DNA of 64,000 nucleotides from Paraspadella gotoi (Eukaryota; Chaetognatha): NCBI GenBank assembly GCA_051294375.1, contig CM119265.1, positions 22,902,099 to 22,966,098 of the forward strand, read 5' to 3'. Shown piece by piece: positions 27,968 to 40,288 of this stretch (position 1 is its first letter; each line of letters starts with the position of its first letter). The notes under the pieces were generated by a model. It saw only the letters and a program-made list of their open reading frames with translations, ran no database searches and was not told where the DNA came from. The position numbers and the translations under genes were made by a program.

Positions 27968-29791
27968 ATGAGGGATGGAGAAAAGGATGGAGTTCATGAG
28001 GAAAGAGAAGAGAGTTGGGTTTGTGATATGATCTTGGCGCCGTTTCAAATTCTGTTATAGATTAAGAATGCCTGTGCTATAGGTTGCGAAAATTTCGGCA
28101 TTTTCCAAAGATTATTTTTAATTCGCACAAACGAAATTGATTAAAATCCGACGTTTTTGTCGTATAATTATTATCAAAATTCTCTTAAAAACCGACAACC
28201 AAGAAACAGAGCTCACGAAAATTAAGAGTTCACTTTACAACCTTGTTTACGACGCTGTAACTACGCGCAAAGCAATATTGTGTTGCCACTGCCTCAATTG
28301 CGATTTAAAGGGGACGCCAATGGGAAACTTTTTGAGGTCAGATCTGAATTTTTGTTTCATTTACTCGGCTTGTAACCCATTTTATTTTTTTAGTTGAATA
28401 ATCTTATTCTTATTTAAATGAACGTGTTGGTCGTACTTTAGTTTTACATTTATTTTCGCGTATTGGAAAGAGCGAATTTCGAGACGCTGATTAATAATAT
28501 TTATATCACTTTCTTTGGCTATTATTCTAATCGAATTAAAAATAAAATTTTAAGTTCCTGACGTCAGCGTCTCTAATTTGATACGCAAGGTCACTCCGCC
28601 ATCTCCCCGTGCACTGCCATGGCTGGTCAACTGTTCTCGCAATTCGTTTTGATCAAAACAGTTAATTTCTTTTTTACAATGCCTTTGCTTGCAGTTATCA
28701 TTTATCTTTATTTTGCATCTTGGCTTTTTTAACGAGTTAATTAATGGAATAAAATAATTGTGTGCCATCGACGAGCGTTGCCTTGTTTTTTTCGAAGAGA
28801 AGATATTTTCTAATAATAGCAGCGTCGCTTTGCTTAAATTATATTTTGTGACGAATAAGTAGTAGGCGTCTCATCTTAACTTTTAGTCCACGTGAGCTTC
28901 CACCAGTGACATTTTGTTGTAAAAGAAAGTTTTGTAGGTTAAAACACGGCGAAGAAATAATTTTTTTACGAATTTGAATACTGAATAACTTACTAGAACT
29001 ACTGATAACTACTTTAAACAGCGAGAAATAAAAACGAGATAATTCAGTTCGAATTTTCATAAAACTCAAAATTCACACCGAAAATTGAAAAAAAAAAAAA
29101 AATCAGCGCCGCTCAGCGGTTGTGCTTGCAAAAAACACAATGGGAAGAAAAAAAATGCTTAAATTTAAAAGGTACAAAAATCTCCCGGTTTAATTGGCCA
29201 AAAAAAAGCGCGATTAAATCGATATAAAAAAGGGCCGATTTTGGTTCTATATCTAGCCGTTTATATCATCAATAGTTTGTATCAATCTCATTTTAAACGT
29301 GATTGCTCGTAAAATTTTCATCGGAAGAAGCGGAGCGAAGAATTAACGGGACGGGAGATAGAGAATTAAAGATTAATCTGGTTTTAAAAAGAGAATATAA
29401 ATGTTTGGTTCGATGAAATTGAATTTCGCGCGGGAAACATCGAAATGTTTAGACTTCTTTTTAATTAAACGTTCAAGCTGAGATAAAGAAGTAAGGAAAT
29501 TGCTGTTCTTTAGCAGCAGGTTATTTCTTATTAACGAGGGAAACGAGATGAAAAAAAAGAAAATGGAATCCGATAAGAGATTCTCAGAAAGAATCAACAT
29601 GATCTCGAGAACGAATCAAAATGACGATCAAGAAAACCGATTATTGTATAGTCTGCGATGGGATTTAAATATTATAACTTGAGTCGCGATGAACCAATCT
29701 AAGAACAACTCAAGAACACCAACCAAAGGGGGAAAAAAACACAAACAAAACGAACAAAACAACCCAAACACGAAGAAAAGAAAATAAGTTT
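27968..29791. other. Intergenic, no gene seen
   Basis: Between the convergent NudE and AGPAT genes. AT-rich with no supported exon. A short open segment opens with ATGGCTGGTC at about 28,619 and ends near a GTTAATTT donor-like site, but no partner exon was found. Confidence 0.5.
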
Positions 29792-32279
29792 TCAAGTTTC
29801 GATTATCGTCATGGATCGAAGCGCATTTGATTCGAACTTTGAAGAATCTTCCGCCGAAGTGTCCTCGAAAGTTTTCGTCGATGGCGACTGCGAAGCGGTC
29901 GGCGTCGTGCAGGACTCTTCAGGAAGAGCCGAAGCAGAGTCCCGAGTTACTGTTGCTGCTTCCGCTGTACTCGACGCCTTCGGCGCCGCAGGGACGGCGT
30001 CCGACGCTTCCTTTTTCGGGCGGAGGGGAGGGTCGAGGTCGGCCTCGCTGAAGTCGGAGATCCTCAGGTAAGTTTGTAACATTTGGTCGCGACGGATTCG
30101 ATGAGTCGGGGGACGTCGTCGCTGGTGAAGCCCTTTGTGTCGACGCGGGGAAGAACCTCGATCGTAAACTCGCCTTTGGTGTGGGGGGGGGGAATTGAAA
30201 ATCGGGTATTTGAAAACTGAGTGGGGGACGAGTTGAAAATTAGGATGGGAATTTCGGAAGAAAAAAAAATGAATAAAAACTATTGACTAAAGATATATGG
30301 CAGCAAATCACTAATTTCTTAGAGGCATTCATTATTCGACTACCAATCACAATGATGCAGCAAACAAGCAACATCAAACTTTACCAGGAGATCGAAAGAA
30401 AAGCTTCTTCTTGTCATAAAATTCGTGGTAACTGGAAAAAACCACTGGGACGATGGGAATCTGAAAATAGAAACAAAGAACGAGGATAGAAACGAGGTAG
30501 TAAAACAAAAAAAAAACAAAAAAAACAAAACAGACCTGAGCCTGGACGGCCAGATAGAAGGCGCCCTTCTTAAAGGGAAGCATTCCTTTTCCGTGAAACC
30601 GAGTCCCTTCCGGAAAGATCCACACTTTTATCTTAAAACGAAAAAAAAAAAAAAAACAACTGAGATGAAGTATAAACAAAAACAGGATTGTCAATAAAAT
30701 CGTGACGCAACACGACAATACCCTCGCCGCTCACATTTTGGGAGGTGACGGTTTCAGCGACTCGCTTCATGGTGTTCATGGCGCTGTGATGATTTAACCT
30801 GTTGGAGGAAAAAGTTCGAAAACTTCCTTATGTTTATTCAATTTTAAAAGAAAAAAATATTTAAAATACCCGAACTAAACTCTACCTGTCTATAAATATG
30901 GTGCCGCAAATAGTGGCGGCGAAACCGAAGGGCCCCGCCCACTTTAACTCCCGTTTGGCCATGGGAACGCAGCGTTGGGGCCAGACGTGCATCATTCCTG
31001 AAATTGGCCTAAATTAATTAGTCTAAATCACGCTATCAAAAGAAGGCTATAGTGGGCAACACATTCACTCGAACGCTCCGACTGAAGACATCAGCACAAC
31101 CCGGCTGATGTAAGAGGAAGCAGTCTCCATTCCATCCAATCGGCTTTGGGTTCGCGCCCCATTGGTGTACATGCTAGTAAACGGGAATCAACGTCTGAAA
31201 TTTACACTAATGTAGTGGAGGACTACAGTCAGATCAGAAGTTCAGCAAATCACAGGCGCTTATTTTTCCTGCCGACGCTGTGCTAAACGTTATCATATAA
31301 ATCATATAAACCATATAAATACCTACGTATATCATAGACATCCCATTGTCCAGCTTGTCCTCACCTATCAGGTCCAAAGAGCTTTGGTGATTGGCGACGA
31401 CGATGCAAGGAGCGTCCATTTGTAGATTGTCAGCCTTTTGAACGTTGATTTTCAAGCAAAAAATTTTCATAAGGTTGATAACCAACACTTTGGCGATGCT
31501 GAAAGGAAAAAAAATGGAGATGAAAAAATGTTAAATGCAAAAGAGATACAATTTAGGTTTGTCCTTGTCATTCCTAATCGTATAGTTAATCTACTCCCAG
31601 TGTACATTATTTTCAATGAATTTATGCTCGTTAGATCCAAAGACTCGTGATATCTGAGTTCGAACGTTTACCTTCGTCAAAGGATTTATCGTTTGGATCA
31701 TTTCATCATTCGTGCTTTAGTTTATTAATTGGTTTCTGAATTTATACCGATTTATTCTTAAATAATGATTTTGATAATTATTCTTAATTGTACTGTTTGA
31801 ATATCTATATGCTTTGATTATTTTATTAAGCCTTAAGGTACCCTTTTTAAACTCAGAGAAATTAAGAGACTATTCGATCGTCGATCTGCTCAAGCCATCA
31901 AATCATGCCTTTGAAGCATCTCTGAACTACCGAAGCATGTCGCCGGAGTGGAGGAGTTTCCTCGGGGGTTTTAGGAGAAGGAAGGACCGGCGGGTCCTAA
32001 CATGCTCTGCTACAATTATTATTAAAAAGACATTCCTTTTAAATAATTTTATATATGACTAAAGTTATTACAGTTGGAATCTTAACAATTACAAAAAACG
32101 ACTAACTCAAAGTTGTCCACGTCGCTCTTTGGGATGATTTTGAGGAGCGCCAAGACGCACATCAGCATAGAAGCGAGCATGATGAAGGCGATGAAGGTGG
32201 CGTGCTTGACGATGAACTTGACGCGCTCGTCGATCAAGTAGAGGAGCGCCACTAGCGCCGCCAAAGCCCACCACATCAT
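29792..32279 (-). CDS. AGPAT: 1-acyl-sn-glycerol-3-phosphate acyltransferase (AGPAT)
   Basis: ER-membrane acyltransferase that converts lysophosphatidate to phosphatidate. Seven exons on the minus strand join in phase: 32,279-32,107, 31,498-31,365, 30,997-30,886, 30,798-30,735, 30,631-30,536, 30,460-30,385 and 30,173-29,792. The N terminus is hydrophobic (TM segments about 2-15 and 25-50). Motif I is NHQSSLD (residues 94-100), motif II is GTIFIDR, motif III is FPEGTR (167-172) and motif IV is IPIVPVV (194-200). Order and spacing match AGPAT1/2. In exon 7 the frame slips at a three-A run (plus-strand 30,082-30,084). One more A would continue the family-like segment into MLQTYLRIS and a long Ser/Thr/Glu tail, giving about 345 residues; as written it stops soon after. 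Exon 1 begins within a longer exon whose acceptor is at 32,333-32,334, so a 5' UTR intron is likely. A sequencing deletion is more likely than a pseudogene. Confidence 0.92.
31880..32020. repeat. GC-rich islet inside AGPAT intron 1
   Basis: A 140-bp GC-rich stretch in an AT-rich intron, with no phase-compatible exon of the host gene. It is probably an interspersed repeat of unknown family. A similar islet at 31,060-31,220 in intron 2 contains GGGTTCGCGCCCC, which resembles a pol III B box. Confidence 0.3.
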
Positions 32280-32932
32280 TTTTTTGGAGGATGGGCGGAC
32301 CGCGCAGGGGGCGGTGGCGGAGCGAAGGTTGTCTGAAAGGGGATTTTATTTAAGAAAGGAGAAATTGTAATCTTTATTTCCATATTTTTATTTTTAAATG
32401 TTGACCAATTACCATAAAATCGCTTAACTTTCAATTCACCGAATGCATAATATTGTTGTTTCTCGTTTTTATTTCAGAAAAATAAAAAAGGAGAAAGAAA
32501 GAAATAAAAAAGAAAGAGAAACACATATTATATGAAAGCAAGAAAACGGTATTCTGCTCGTTGACATCCAGCCCAAAATCTGGGAAACAGGCCAAAACTT
32601 TTCGAAACCAGCCCAGACTTGTCCTCTTTGAAAAATGCGTGAAAAAAAGAAGCGGAAAACGAGACATTGAATGCATTAAATTTCATTGATCTTTTTCCTG
32701 ACATTGTCGCGCAGCTTTTTGATAAAACTGAAAGAAGTTTAGGTAAATTAATTTCGCATTTTGATTCAATTCACTATTATTTATTACTTGTTAGAGCCAG
32801 AAACTTTTGGAATTTGATTCGAGCAAAAAAAACAAGAGAAATAATTTGGAGAGACAAGACCAGAAAGGATCAGAGACTAGAGACAATATTGTAAACAAGT
32901 TGAGCCCCTGACATCTGATGGAGAGCAAGAGA

Positions 32933-33125
<193 letters not shown>

Positions 33126-34019
33126 TCAACGCTTCCTCGGGACTCAATTTTTCAAGAGAGAAAAAGCGTGCAAAATACAAAAGACCAACGTGAAAAATGA
33201 CTTATAGAAATTTTATTATACATCATAAATGCATTGTGCAATTTATTGATGAAAAAAAGTCAAAATAATAATTCTTCGAAAGTTCCTTCCATGTTCCGTC
33301 GAATCACGTTCCTATCTCTCTCAGCATTGATTGATGCGATGCATCACAAGCCGTCTGCCATGCGCGCCTTCTGTCAGATTGACGCCAGCGTTTCCATTTT
33401 TTTTTCTTCAGAAATGGTCTCCCACGTTTTTTTCTAATCTAATTTACATCTATTTTATTGAAACAATCAATTTTCAACTTTCATATCTATTTTAACTATT
33501 TCTGTGTTATTTCGAATGGTTTTCGAAGACCATGGCGTGAAGTTTTAACTTGATTTTTTGGTGAACGATGCGGTTTTATAGATTCTACATTATGATAAAT
33601 TACTATCTTTACTCCAGCCCTTTTTTTTCTTTAATCCATGTTTAAACCTTTAATATTATATGTTTGAAATTCAATTTTGAGGAGTTTGTGCAATTTTATT
33701 TAACTTTAGAAAAAGTTAAAAAAAGAAAACCGTGCTCTTTTTTCTCTTAACTTTTTATTGTTCCTGATTTTAACCAAACTATTAACCCTGAAATGATTAA
33801 ACCGCTGTGAGAAAAACCAGTTCTTTAAATTCCCTCCCTTGACGCGAACCGCAGTTTTTTTTTTTTATTTGAGAAAAAGCTAATAAACCCCATGAGTCAA
33901 TTTTGGCCAATGAGGAGTGAAATCGTTTTTTTAAATGTACTGTGAGGAGGGGGGGGAGAAGGAGGTTTTACAAGCGACTGAGGCGCATTCTGTATATTCG
34001 CACGCGCGAGCCAAATTAC

Positions 34020-34183
34020 GCGTCTCTGATTGGTCGAAATTCGAGAAGGATGAGTTCTCATTGGCAGGTGGTCGTACCCTGGGCGGTATAGTCGATAAAC
34101 TTTAATTTACGCTGTGGAGAATTTTGAAGGACGTTTCTTCTTTTTAATTTAGTCAATTTAAAAAAAAAAAAAATAATTCCCTG
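34020..34183 (+). promoter_or_regulatory. Candidate NDUFA4 promoter and 5' UTR exon
   Basis: Two inverted CCAAT boxes (ATTGG at 34,029 and 34,060) precede a strong donor, CCCTG/GTGAGT, after 34,183. A strong acceptor, CTTCTTCTCAG, ends at 35,219, 28 bp before the NDUFA4 ATG. A 5' UTR intron of about 1.04 kb is therefore likely. Not proven without transcripts. Confidence 0.4.
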
Positions 34184-35247
34184 GTGAGTTCTTAAGTTTT
34201 TCGGTTTGGTATCACATTTTTGCGGTCAAATATTTGTTGTTTTTTTTTTTTAAATTTGTTTCGAGTTGGCTTAAGAGAATTGCTGATTTCGATTTTCGTT
34301 ATCGCACGTTGTCAGTTAAATAAAAAACTCCGTAGATTAAAATCAGACCAAAGATAAACCCCTGAACTGCATTTCGAAATCTGTTTTTCTGTTCAAATCA
34401 AAAAATTAAAACAAAAAATAAAAAACATCAAAACGTGACCTTGCAATTTGTTTCAATCTTTCACTACCATCAGCTTCGTCGTGACTCGGGTAAAGTTGAG
34501 GGGTCATAAAATGGCTGAAAAGAGTATTTAAGAGCATCTTTTATTTTTCATTTCGTAGATTATTCTTCAGTAAAAAAAAAAACCCATAAAAAAGTATTTA
34601 ATTTTATTTTATAAGCGTTTGAAATATAATTAACAGCTTTCTCCACTCGACCCGCATTTGGTATTGGCGTAATCAGTTCCGTCTTTATTTCCTCTTTTTC
34701 GCCAAAGGAGAGATTTTATGAGATTTCTATTACGGTCCACCCGAACCGAGTCGTTGAACACGAAAACCCTGCAACTCATCCGATCCATCCTTCCGAGGCC
34801 AATCCTTTTTCTTCCTCCTTTCTTTTTATGTCTTTCCGCATTCCTTGACGTTGAGCGACTTTCTTTAATCCTATGTCGAAATTCATGACATGAAAACGCG
34901 TGTGCAGAAAACGCCGAGGGTCGACGGATGGCATCTTATTAATGAACTAATTAACACGAACAGCGTTTATAAAAAAAAATCTCTTTTACCCGCCGACGAC
35001 GGTGACGACAAGAACTAAGCTGTATGAAATTATTCAAATAAACTTAAAGAATAATAACTACTTTTAAACGAATCATCACGACCAATTCGCCACTCGTTTT
35101 TTTTTTCGGATTTCGCATCGCTATATATAATCATGATGTTATTTAAATAATTTTGGTTAAAAAAAATAATAAAAATCTTCGATTCGCCTCCTTTAATCTC
35201 TATCCTTTCTTCTTCTCAGAGAGGATCAGCCACGCCTACCTAGGACA

Positions 35248-36157
35248 ATGAAGGGATTGGACTGGGCCTCGTTACGGCATCACTACTCTTTGATTCCGCT
35301 CTTTGGCGCCTTGGGATTCGGAATGACTCTCTCAGCCGCGTACACCGCCAGATTGGCCATCCAGTTAGTCCGGTTTTATATCTTTGTTCAACTTGTTTAA
35401 GAAAAATGGTCATTCAAATCAACTTCAAAATAGGCCAAAATGGAGTACAAATTTGTTAATTAAATTATTAATTTATTTGAATAATTTAACTAAATTGGTT
35501 TTTTAAATTCGTATTTTGTTGCAGATTTTTTATGTTCATAATTTACTTTGTTTTTTCCGATTAATACATTAATATATATACTCCAAATCCCTTTTTTTTT
35601 TCACCATCCTACAATCTCAAATTTCGTTTTTACTATCATCTCCATCACCCACTCCACTATCTTCTCCATCACCCACTCCACTATCTTCTCCATCACCCAC
35701 TCCACTATCTTCTCCATCACCCACTCCACTATCTTCTCCATCACCCACTCCACTATCTTCTCCATCACCCACTCCACTATCTTCTCCATCACCCACTCCA
35801 CTATCTTCTCCATCACCCACTCCACTATCTTCTCCCATCACCCACTCCACTATCTTCTCCATCAGGAGTCCCGACGTCATGTGGCGGCGTCGATCCAACC
35901 CTGAGCCGTGGCAAGGGAGAGTCGACGAGCAAGGCAACACCGTCCGCTACAAGTTCTATCAGGTAAGCGCGCTCAATTCTATTAGACTGACCGACCGTCC
36001 TAACATTTCCTACCACGACCTTTTCCAGGGCCCCAAGGACTGCCCCTACGGGTACACTGAATACGGAAAGCCCGCCTTTCCCCCCGAACGCCCCCCCATC
36101 GAGAAGTGGTGGAAGGAGCATCTGGCGCAGCAAAAGCCCCAGGAGCATCATCATTAA
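35248..36157 (+). CDS. NDUFA4: NDUFA4-like mitochondrial respiratory-chain subunit
   Basis: Three exons, 35,248-35,363, 35,866-35,962 and 36,029-36,157, encode 113 residues. NDUFA4 is a small single-pass inner-membrane protein, first assigned to complex I and now regarded as a complex IV subunit. [14 protein letters not shown] begins the TM helix (about 12-35), and PDVMWRR, NPEPW and YKFY follow in the order seen in NDUFA4. All splice junctions are canonical and in phase (GTTAGT, ATCAG, GTAAGC, TTTTCCAG). The third exon adds about 42 residues beyond the usual end, with a [19 protein letters not shown] segment and a terminal His triplet, so the protein is longer than the usual 80-odd residues. 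Intron 1 contains a 24-bp minisatellite abutting the acceptor. Confidence 0.85.
35640..35863 (+). repeat. 24-bp minisatellite forming the NDUFA4 intron 1 acceptor
   Basis: About nine copies of a 24-bp CT-rich unit (core CACTCCACTATCTTCTCCATC). The last copy changes ATCACCC to ATCAGGAG, which supplies the splice acceptor AG at 35,864-35,865. One unit has an extra C near 35,835. Confidence 0.95.
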
Positions 36158-37296
36158 AAACAGAAAAAACACAAACAAAAACAAAAGGGTTAATCGGTTT
36201 TGGGAGAGAGACAGCATTTGAAAAGACTGCGAAAAGACGAATGCCAATTAACTGTACTAAGTGTACCATGTTAAAACCAGATCTTAGCTTCCCTCTTCGT
36301 TGGTGCAATAAATACTGTAAGATTGTGATTGTAATAATATAAAAGAAGAAAATTGTGATTTTTAAAATTAATTTTTTTTTTTCATCGTGCTATTTCGATG
36401 GCATTTGAGATTTTTTTCTTCTCGTCAAAAGCATGAACTTTCCAAAATAGTAATTGAAAGAAAATTTTATCGGATCTCAGAAATGAACCACCCCGCTAAC
36501 CTAATTGCTAAATAATTATTTATATACGTACAATATACAAACAAGCATGTTAAACCTAAACAACTGAAAAAAAAGAATGTATTTTAAAAAAAAAATGCAC
36601 TATATTCATCTTGAGTAAAATAAAAGAGAAATTATTGTCCCAGTTTATTTAGATTTCATGATTTAGATTTCATTTTGATCTCACAATATAGACATCGGGA
36701 GAGTCTCATAGTCATGCAGATTTAGTTACTTTTAAAATGGCAGGTGGTATAGTTATTGCTAAGCATATTTTTAGTCAGTCTATTTTTTGTTTTCCAGCCA
36801 GGATAAGACACGGGTGAGATACGCGGGATCATTTCGTATTCTTTATCTTCTTCGTATTTGTCGTGGACGTTGCCAGTTCTTGTTCCTAAGCTAGCATTCC
36901 ACGCTCCCCGCTCCACCGGCACTCTGTTACAAGAATGCCCCATTTCAGTTCTCCACATGTAAACTTAATTTTTTTTTAATTTTTAACTATAATCTGTCAA
37001 CAAACCCAAACCCCCTTACTCAATATTAACCTATAACTAAACAACAGACAAATTCAGATATTTTTCTTTATCAATTCTTGATTCTCATAAAGTTTTTACT
37101 GCACAACAATTTATTTTCTCATGCCTGGAAAATACCATTGTTAAATAGCGCTGTTATTTTAAGCTTTTAATAATAATTAATACTTAATTTAATCCTAACC
37201 CAAACCTTAAATTTAACTTTTAACTAAATCTTTATCTAAAAACAAACTTCATTCCTAATTGAGGATGTAATGGAGCGTTTTGGATTAATAAGATAC
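36158..37296. other. Convergent intergenic region, no gene assigned
   Basis: Mostly AT-rich. A GC-richer islet at 36,785-36,957 is open on the minus strand and preceded by a TTGTAACAG acceptor-like site. It could hold the terminal exon of the upstream minus-strand gene, but the frame continuing from 37,297 closes after about ten codons, so I leave it open. Confidence 0.4.
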
Positions 37297-40216
37297 CTTG
37301 TTCTTTGGACACACTGCGCAAGACTTGGCTCCTGAATATGCGTTCCAAGTGCCAGGCGAGCATAACTGACACTTGCTCATTCCCAGTCGTGGGGCAAAAC
37401 TGCCCGCCTTGCATAGCGTACACTTGCTTGCTCCCTTTTTCTCGGCAAAACTGCCCGCCGGACATGGCGAACACTCGGATGCTCCTATCTCCGCACGGAA
37501 AGTCCCGGATTGGCACGGCGAACACTTTGCTCCTCTCTTCGAGAAGAAACTCCCCAACGGACACCGAAAACACTCCTTAGCTCCTTTCATCGCGAAACTC
37601 CCCGGGCCACACTGGACGCATTTATGATCCTTCCCCCCTGGAACGCCGTCGGGTTGGCACGGGCGCGTCCGGAACGGCCCGCCCTCCTCTCCCGTTGCCG
37701 TCCGGCCCCAAATCGAACGAACGCCGATGCGAAAGAAGTAGACGGCATCGGGCTCGAGATTGACGATCGTGGCCGCGATGCGGGCGCCGTCTGACAGCGA
37801 CGCCGGCGCCGCCAAGAGCTTTTGGGCGACGACACAGAGTTCTCTGCCGCATTTGCCGGATCTCCTCGTCGAGTTGGAGACGTCGTCGAGGCGGCGGAGG
37901 ACGTCGATCTCCCACTCGACCGTTTTGTCGGCGCCTCTACGCGGGGGGGGGGGAACGCTTTTGATTAAATTATATATTATCATATTATCATTATCTTGTA
38001 AGAGTGATGGAGGCCTTAAACCACCAAAGCCTGTCCAAAGTCAGGGGCAAGATAGCTTATTTATTAAATGAATGGATAATTTTTATAATGGTTTCATATA
38101 TACGTAAATTTATACTAAATTTAGAAAAAAAGATTTTAACGAACGCGCAATGACCGATGTAGGTAAATAATCTTGGCACCTGTACGAGTTTTGCCAGGTG
38201 ATGGAGATGTTTTCTGTCGTCGCGTTTTGGAAAAATGGAATTTCTGGTTCGGATGGAATCGTCAGATCGGCGTCGACCAAAAGGCCTGAGAAGGTGGAGA
38301 GCGAGAAAAATTGCAAACAGAATAGTTTAACAATTAACGAGAAAAGAACAAAATGAAATTATAAGTTAATGATTATATTTATGAAATTGGTACAACCAAT
38401 ATAAAAATTATCAATTCATTTAATAAATAAGCTATCTTTCCCCTGACTTTGGACAGGCTTTGGTGGTTTAAGGCCTCCATCACTCTTACAAGATAATGAC
38501 ATATTATTAATTTAAATTTTTTTATAATTTTTTAAAAATATTTCAACACTTATAAATTGGCGCGTAGCTAAAAGTGCTTGCCATATCTGGCTGGCAATAC
38601 TGTTATGCAATTAGAGTACAGCTCCAAATTAGCTCCGCGATCTTCGTTAGAAAAAACATTTTGAAACTGTCGGGTTTTAGGATAGTATAAAAAGGGTTGA
38701 CCATCGCAAGTAAACTTACCGCCGGACCCAAAATTGCCGGGCAACTCACAAGCAAACTAAAGGGACTGAGCGGGCTCACGACTGGTCGGCTCCCTCCTCT
38801 CTATTTCCCCCAACTCGCGACCCTCCAACTTCAACATCGGACCTTCCCTGAAAAACTCCAACGTGGCCCTCGGCTCCTCGTCGATCTCCGCGTCCAAAAA
38901 CGTCTCCCTGACGACGAATTCGATCGTAGACGCCACGCCCACCGCCTTCGCCCGCTTCTCTTCCTCCTTCATCCAATTAAGAAGGTCTTTCCCTTTGGCC
39001 CCGATTTGCGAGTGGATCGGGTGGGTCGGGTTCCAGTACCGCTGGTGGCGAGGGGTTCCTGGGGTGAGTAGGTCGAGAAGGAAGGGTGTCTTTGGACGCC
39101 ATTTTGCGAAAGTGCCCGATTTCTCTTTTCTAATCCTTAAAATTTAATTTCTATCCTAGTATCTAATCGTAATGTTTTTATCAAAAAAGCAAGTAAAAAG
39201 AAAAAAAGCGGAAAAGGTTATAAAAAAGTAAGAAAATACATCCCTCGCCTTTATAAAGTTTTTTCGTGTGATTTTTCCCTTTCGAGTCGAGATATTCGCT
39301 CATGATTTGGACGAAGGGATCGAAGCGCCGCCCGAGTCGAATGTTGAGGGAAACGAAGTGACTGTAATCCAGAGCAAAATACCAATTTGTCAATGTTTTA
39401 ACAAATAAAGAATCAAGAAAGAAAATGCGAAATAATGTATAATTATAATGAGTAAAAATAGATTGCTAAGCAAGAGAAGCCAGCAAAGAAGTAACAAGTA
39501 ACAGAAGTAACAGAGTTAAATTGATTCAACTTCGCGATCTCACGCTTATTTATTTTTAAATTTTTTTTTCTTTAATTGTTGCTATCTCTTTTGTATTTTA
39601 TAGCCGCTGTGGTGCTGTGACTGAGCCAAAATATTGCCACAACTGACATTCAGCGTCCTCAATGCGACTGAAACCTGAATAAAACTATAGAATGGATCAT
39701 AATTGGTCCCCAAAAATTTCGCCGGCTCAGACCCCCAACTGCCCACCTCTTTCCTTTAGTCTGCAGCAACGCGCTAAAATCTCCTTCGTTCGACCGCAAG
39801 TTCGGCAGCGACATCAGCCGCGTCAGCAGCCGCGCCTCCTCCAACCGCTCGCCCATCCACGTGGACAGACTCGTCGTCGCGAACGGCGTCCGTTGGCGGC
39901 GCCGGAGCCAGCGTCGAAGGCGCCGCATGGGGGCGTTGCCATAGACGCGACGCTGACGATACATTTTGGGGAGGAGTTCGGATTGGAGTGCGTTGAAGTC
40001 GGAGACGAAGCGTTCCAGGTTGTTCTTGAAGAAAGAAACCTTTTTTGGAAGGGTGGGGGTGTGATTTGCGGAGGTGGGGTCAAGGGTCAAGGGACGTAAT
40101 TTGGAATTTTTCAAGGTAAGAATTACATTTTCTTTCATCCGGGGAAAGGACACCGCCATCTCGGATCCCAAGATGCTGTTGCAGGATCGCAAGAGACCCT
40201 GGATGAGGGAGTGAGG

Positions 40217-40288
<72 letters not shown>

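Noticed and set aside
28619-28670. ATGGCTGGTC open segment as a first coding exon
   Set aside because: Only 14 codons before a weak donor-like site, with no partner exon and no family match.
36722-36958. Minus-strand 78-codon frame as a further exon of the SNTX-like gene
   Set aside because: Its frame does not follow from the phase-0 donor at 37,297; the compatible frame closes after about ten codons.
38697-39147. Plus-strand frames over 38.7-40.1 kb
   Set aside because: Antisense shadows of SNTX-like exons; the minus-strand exons chain in phase and match the family.
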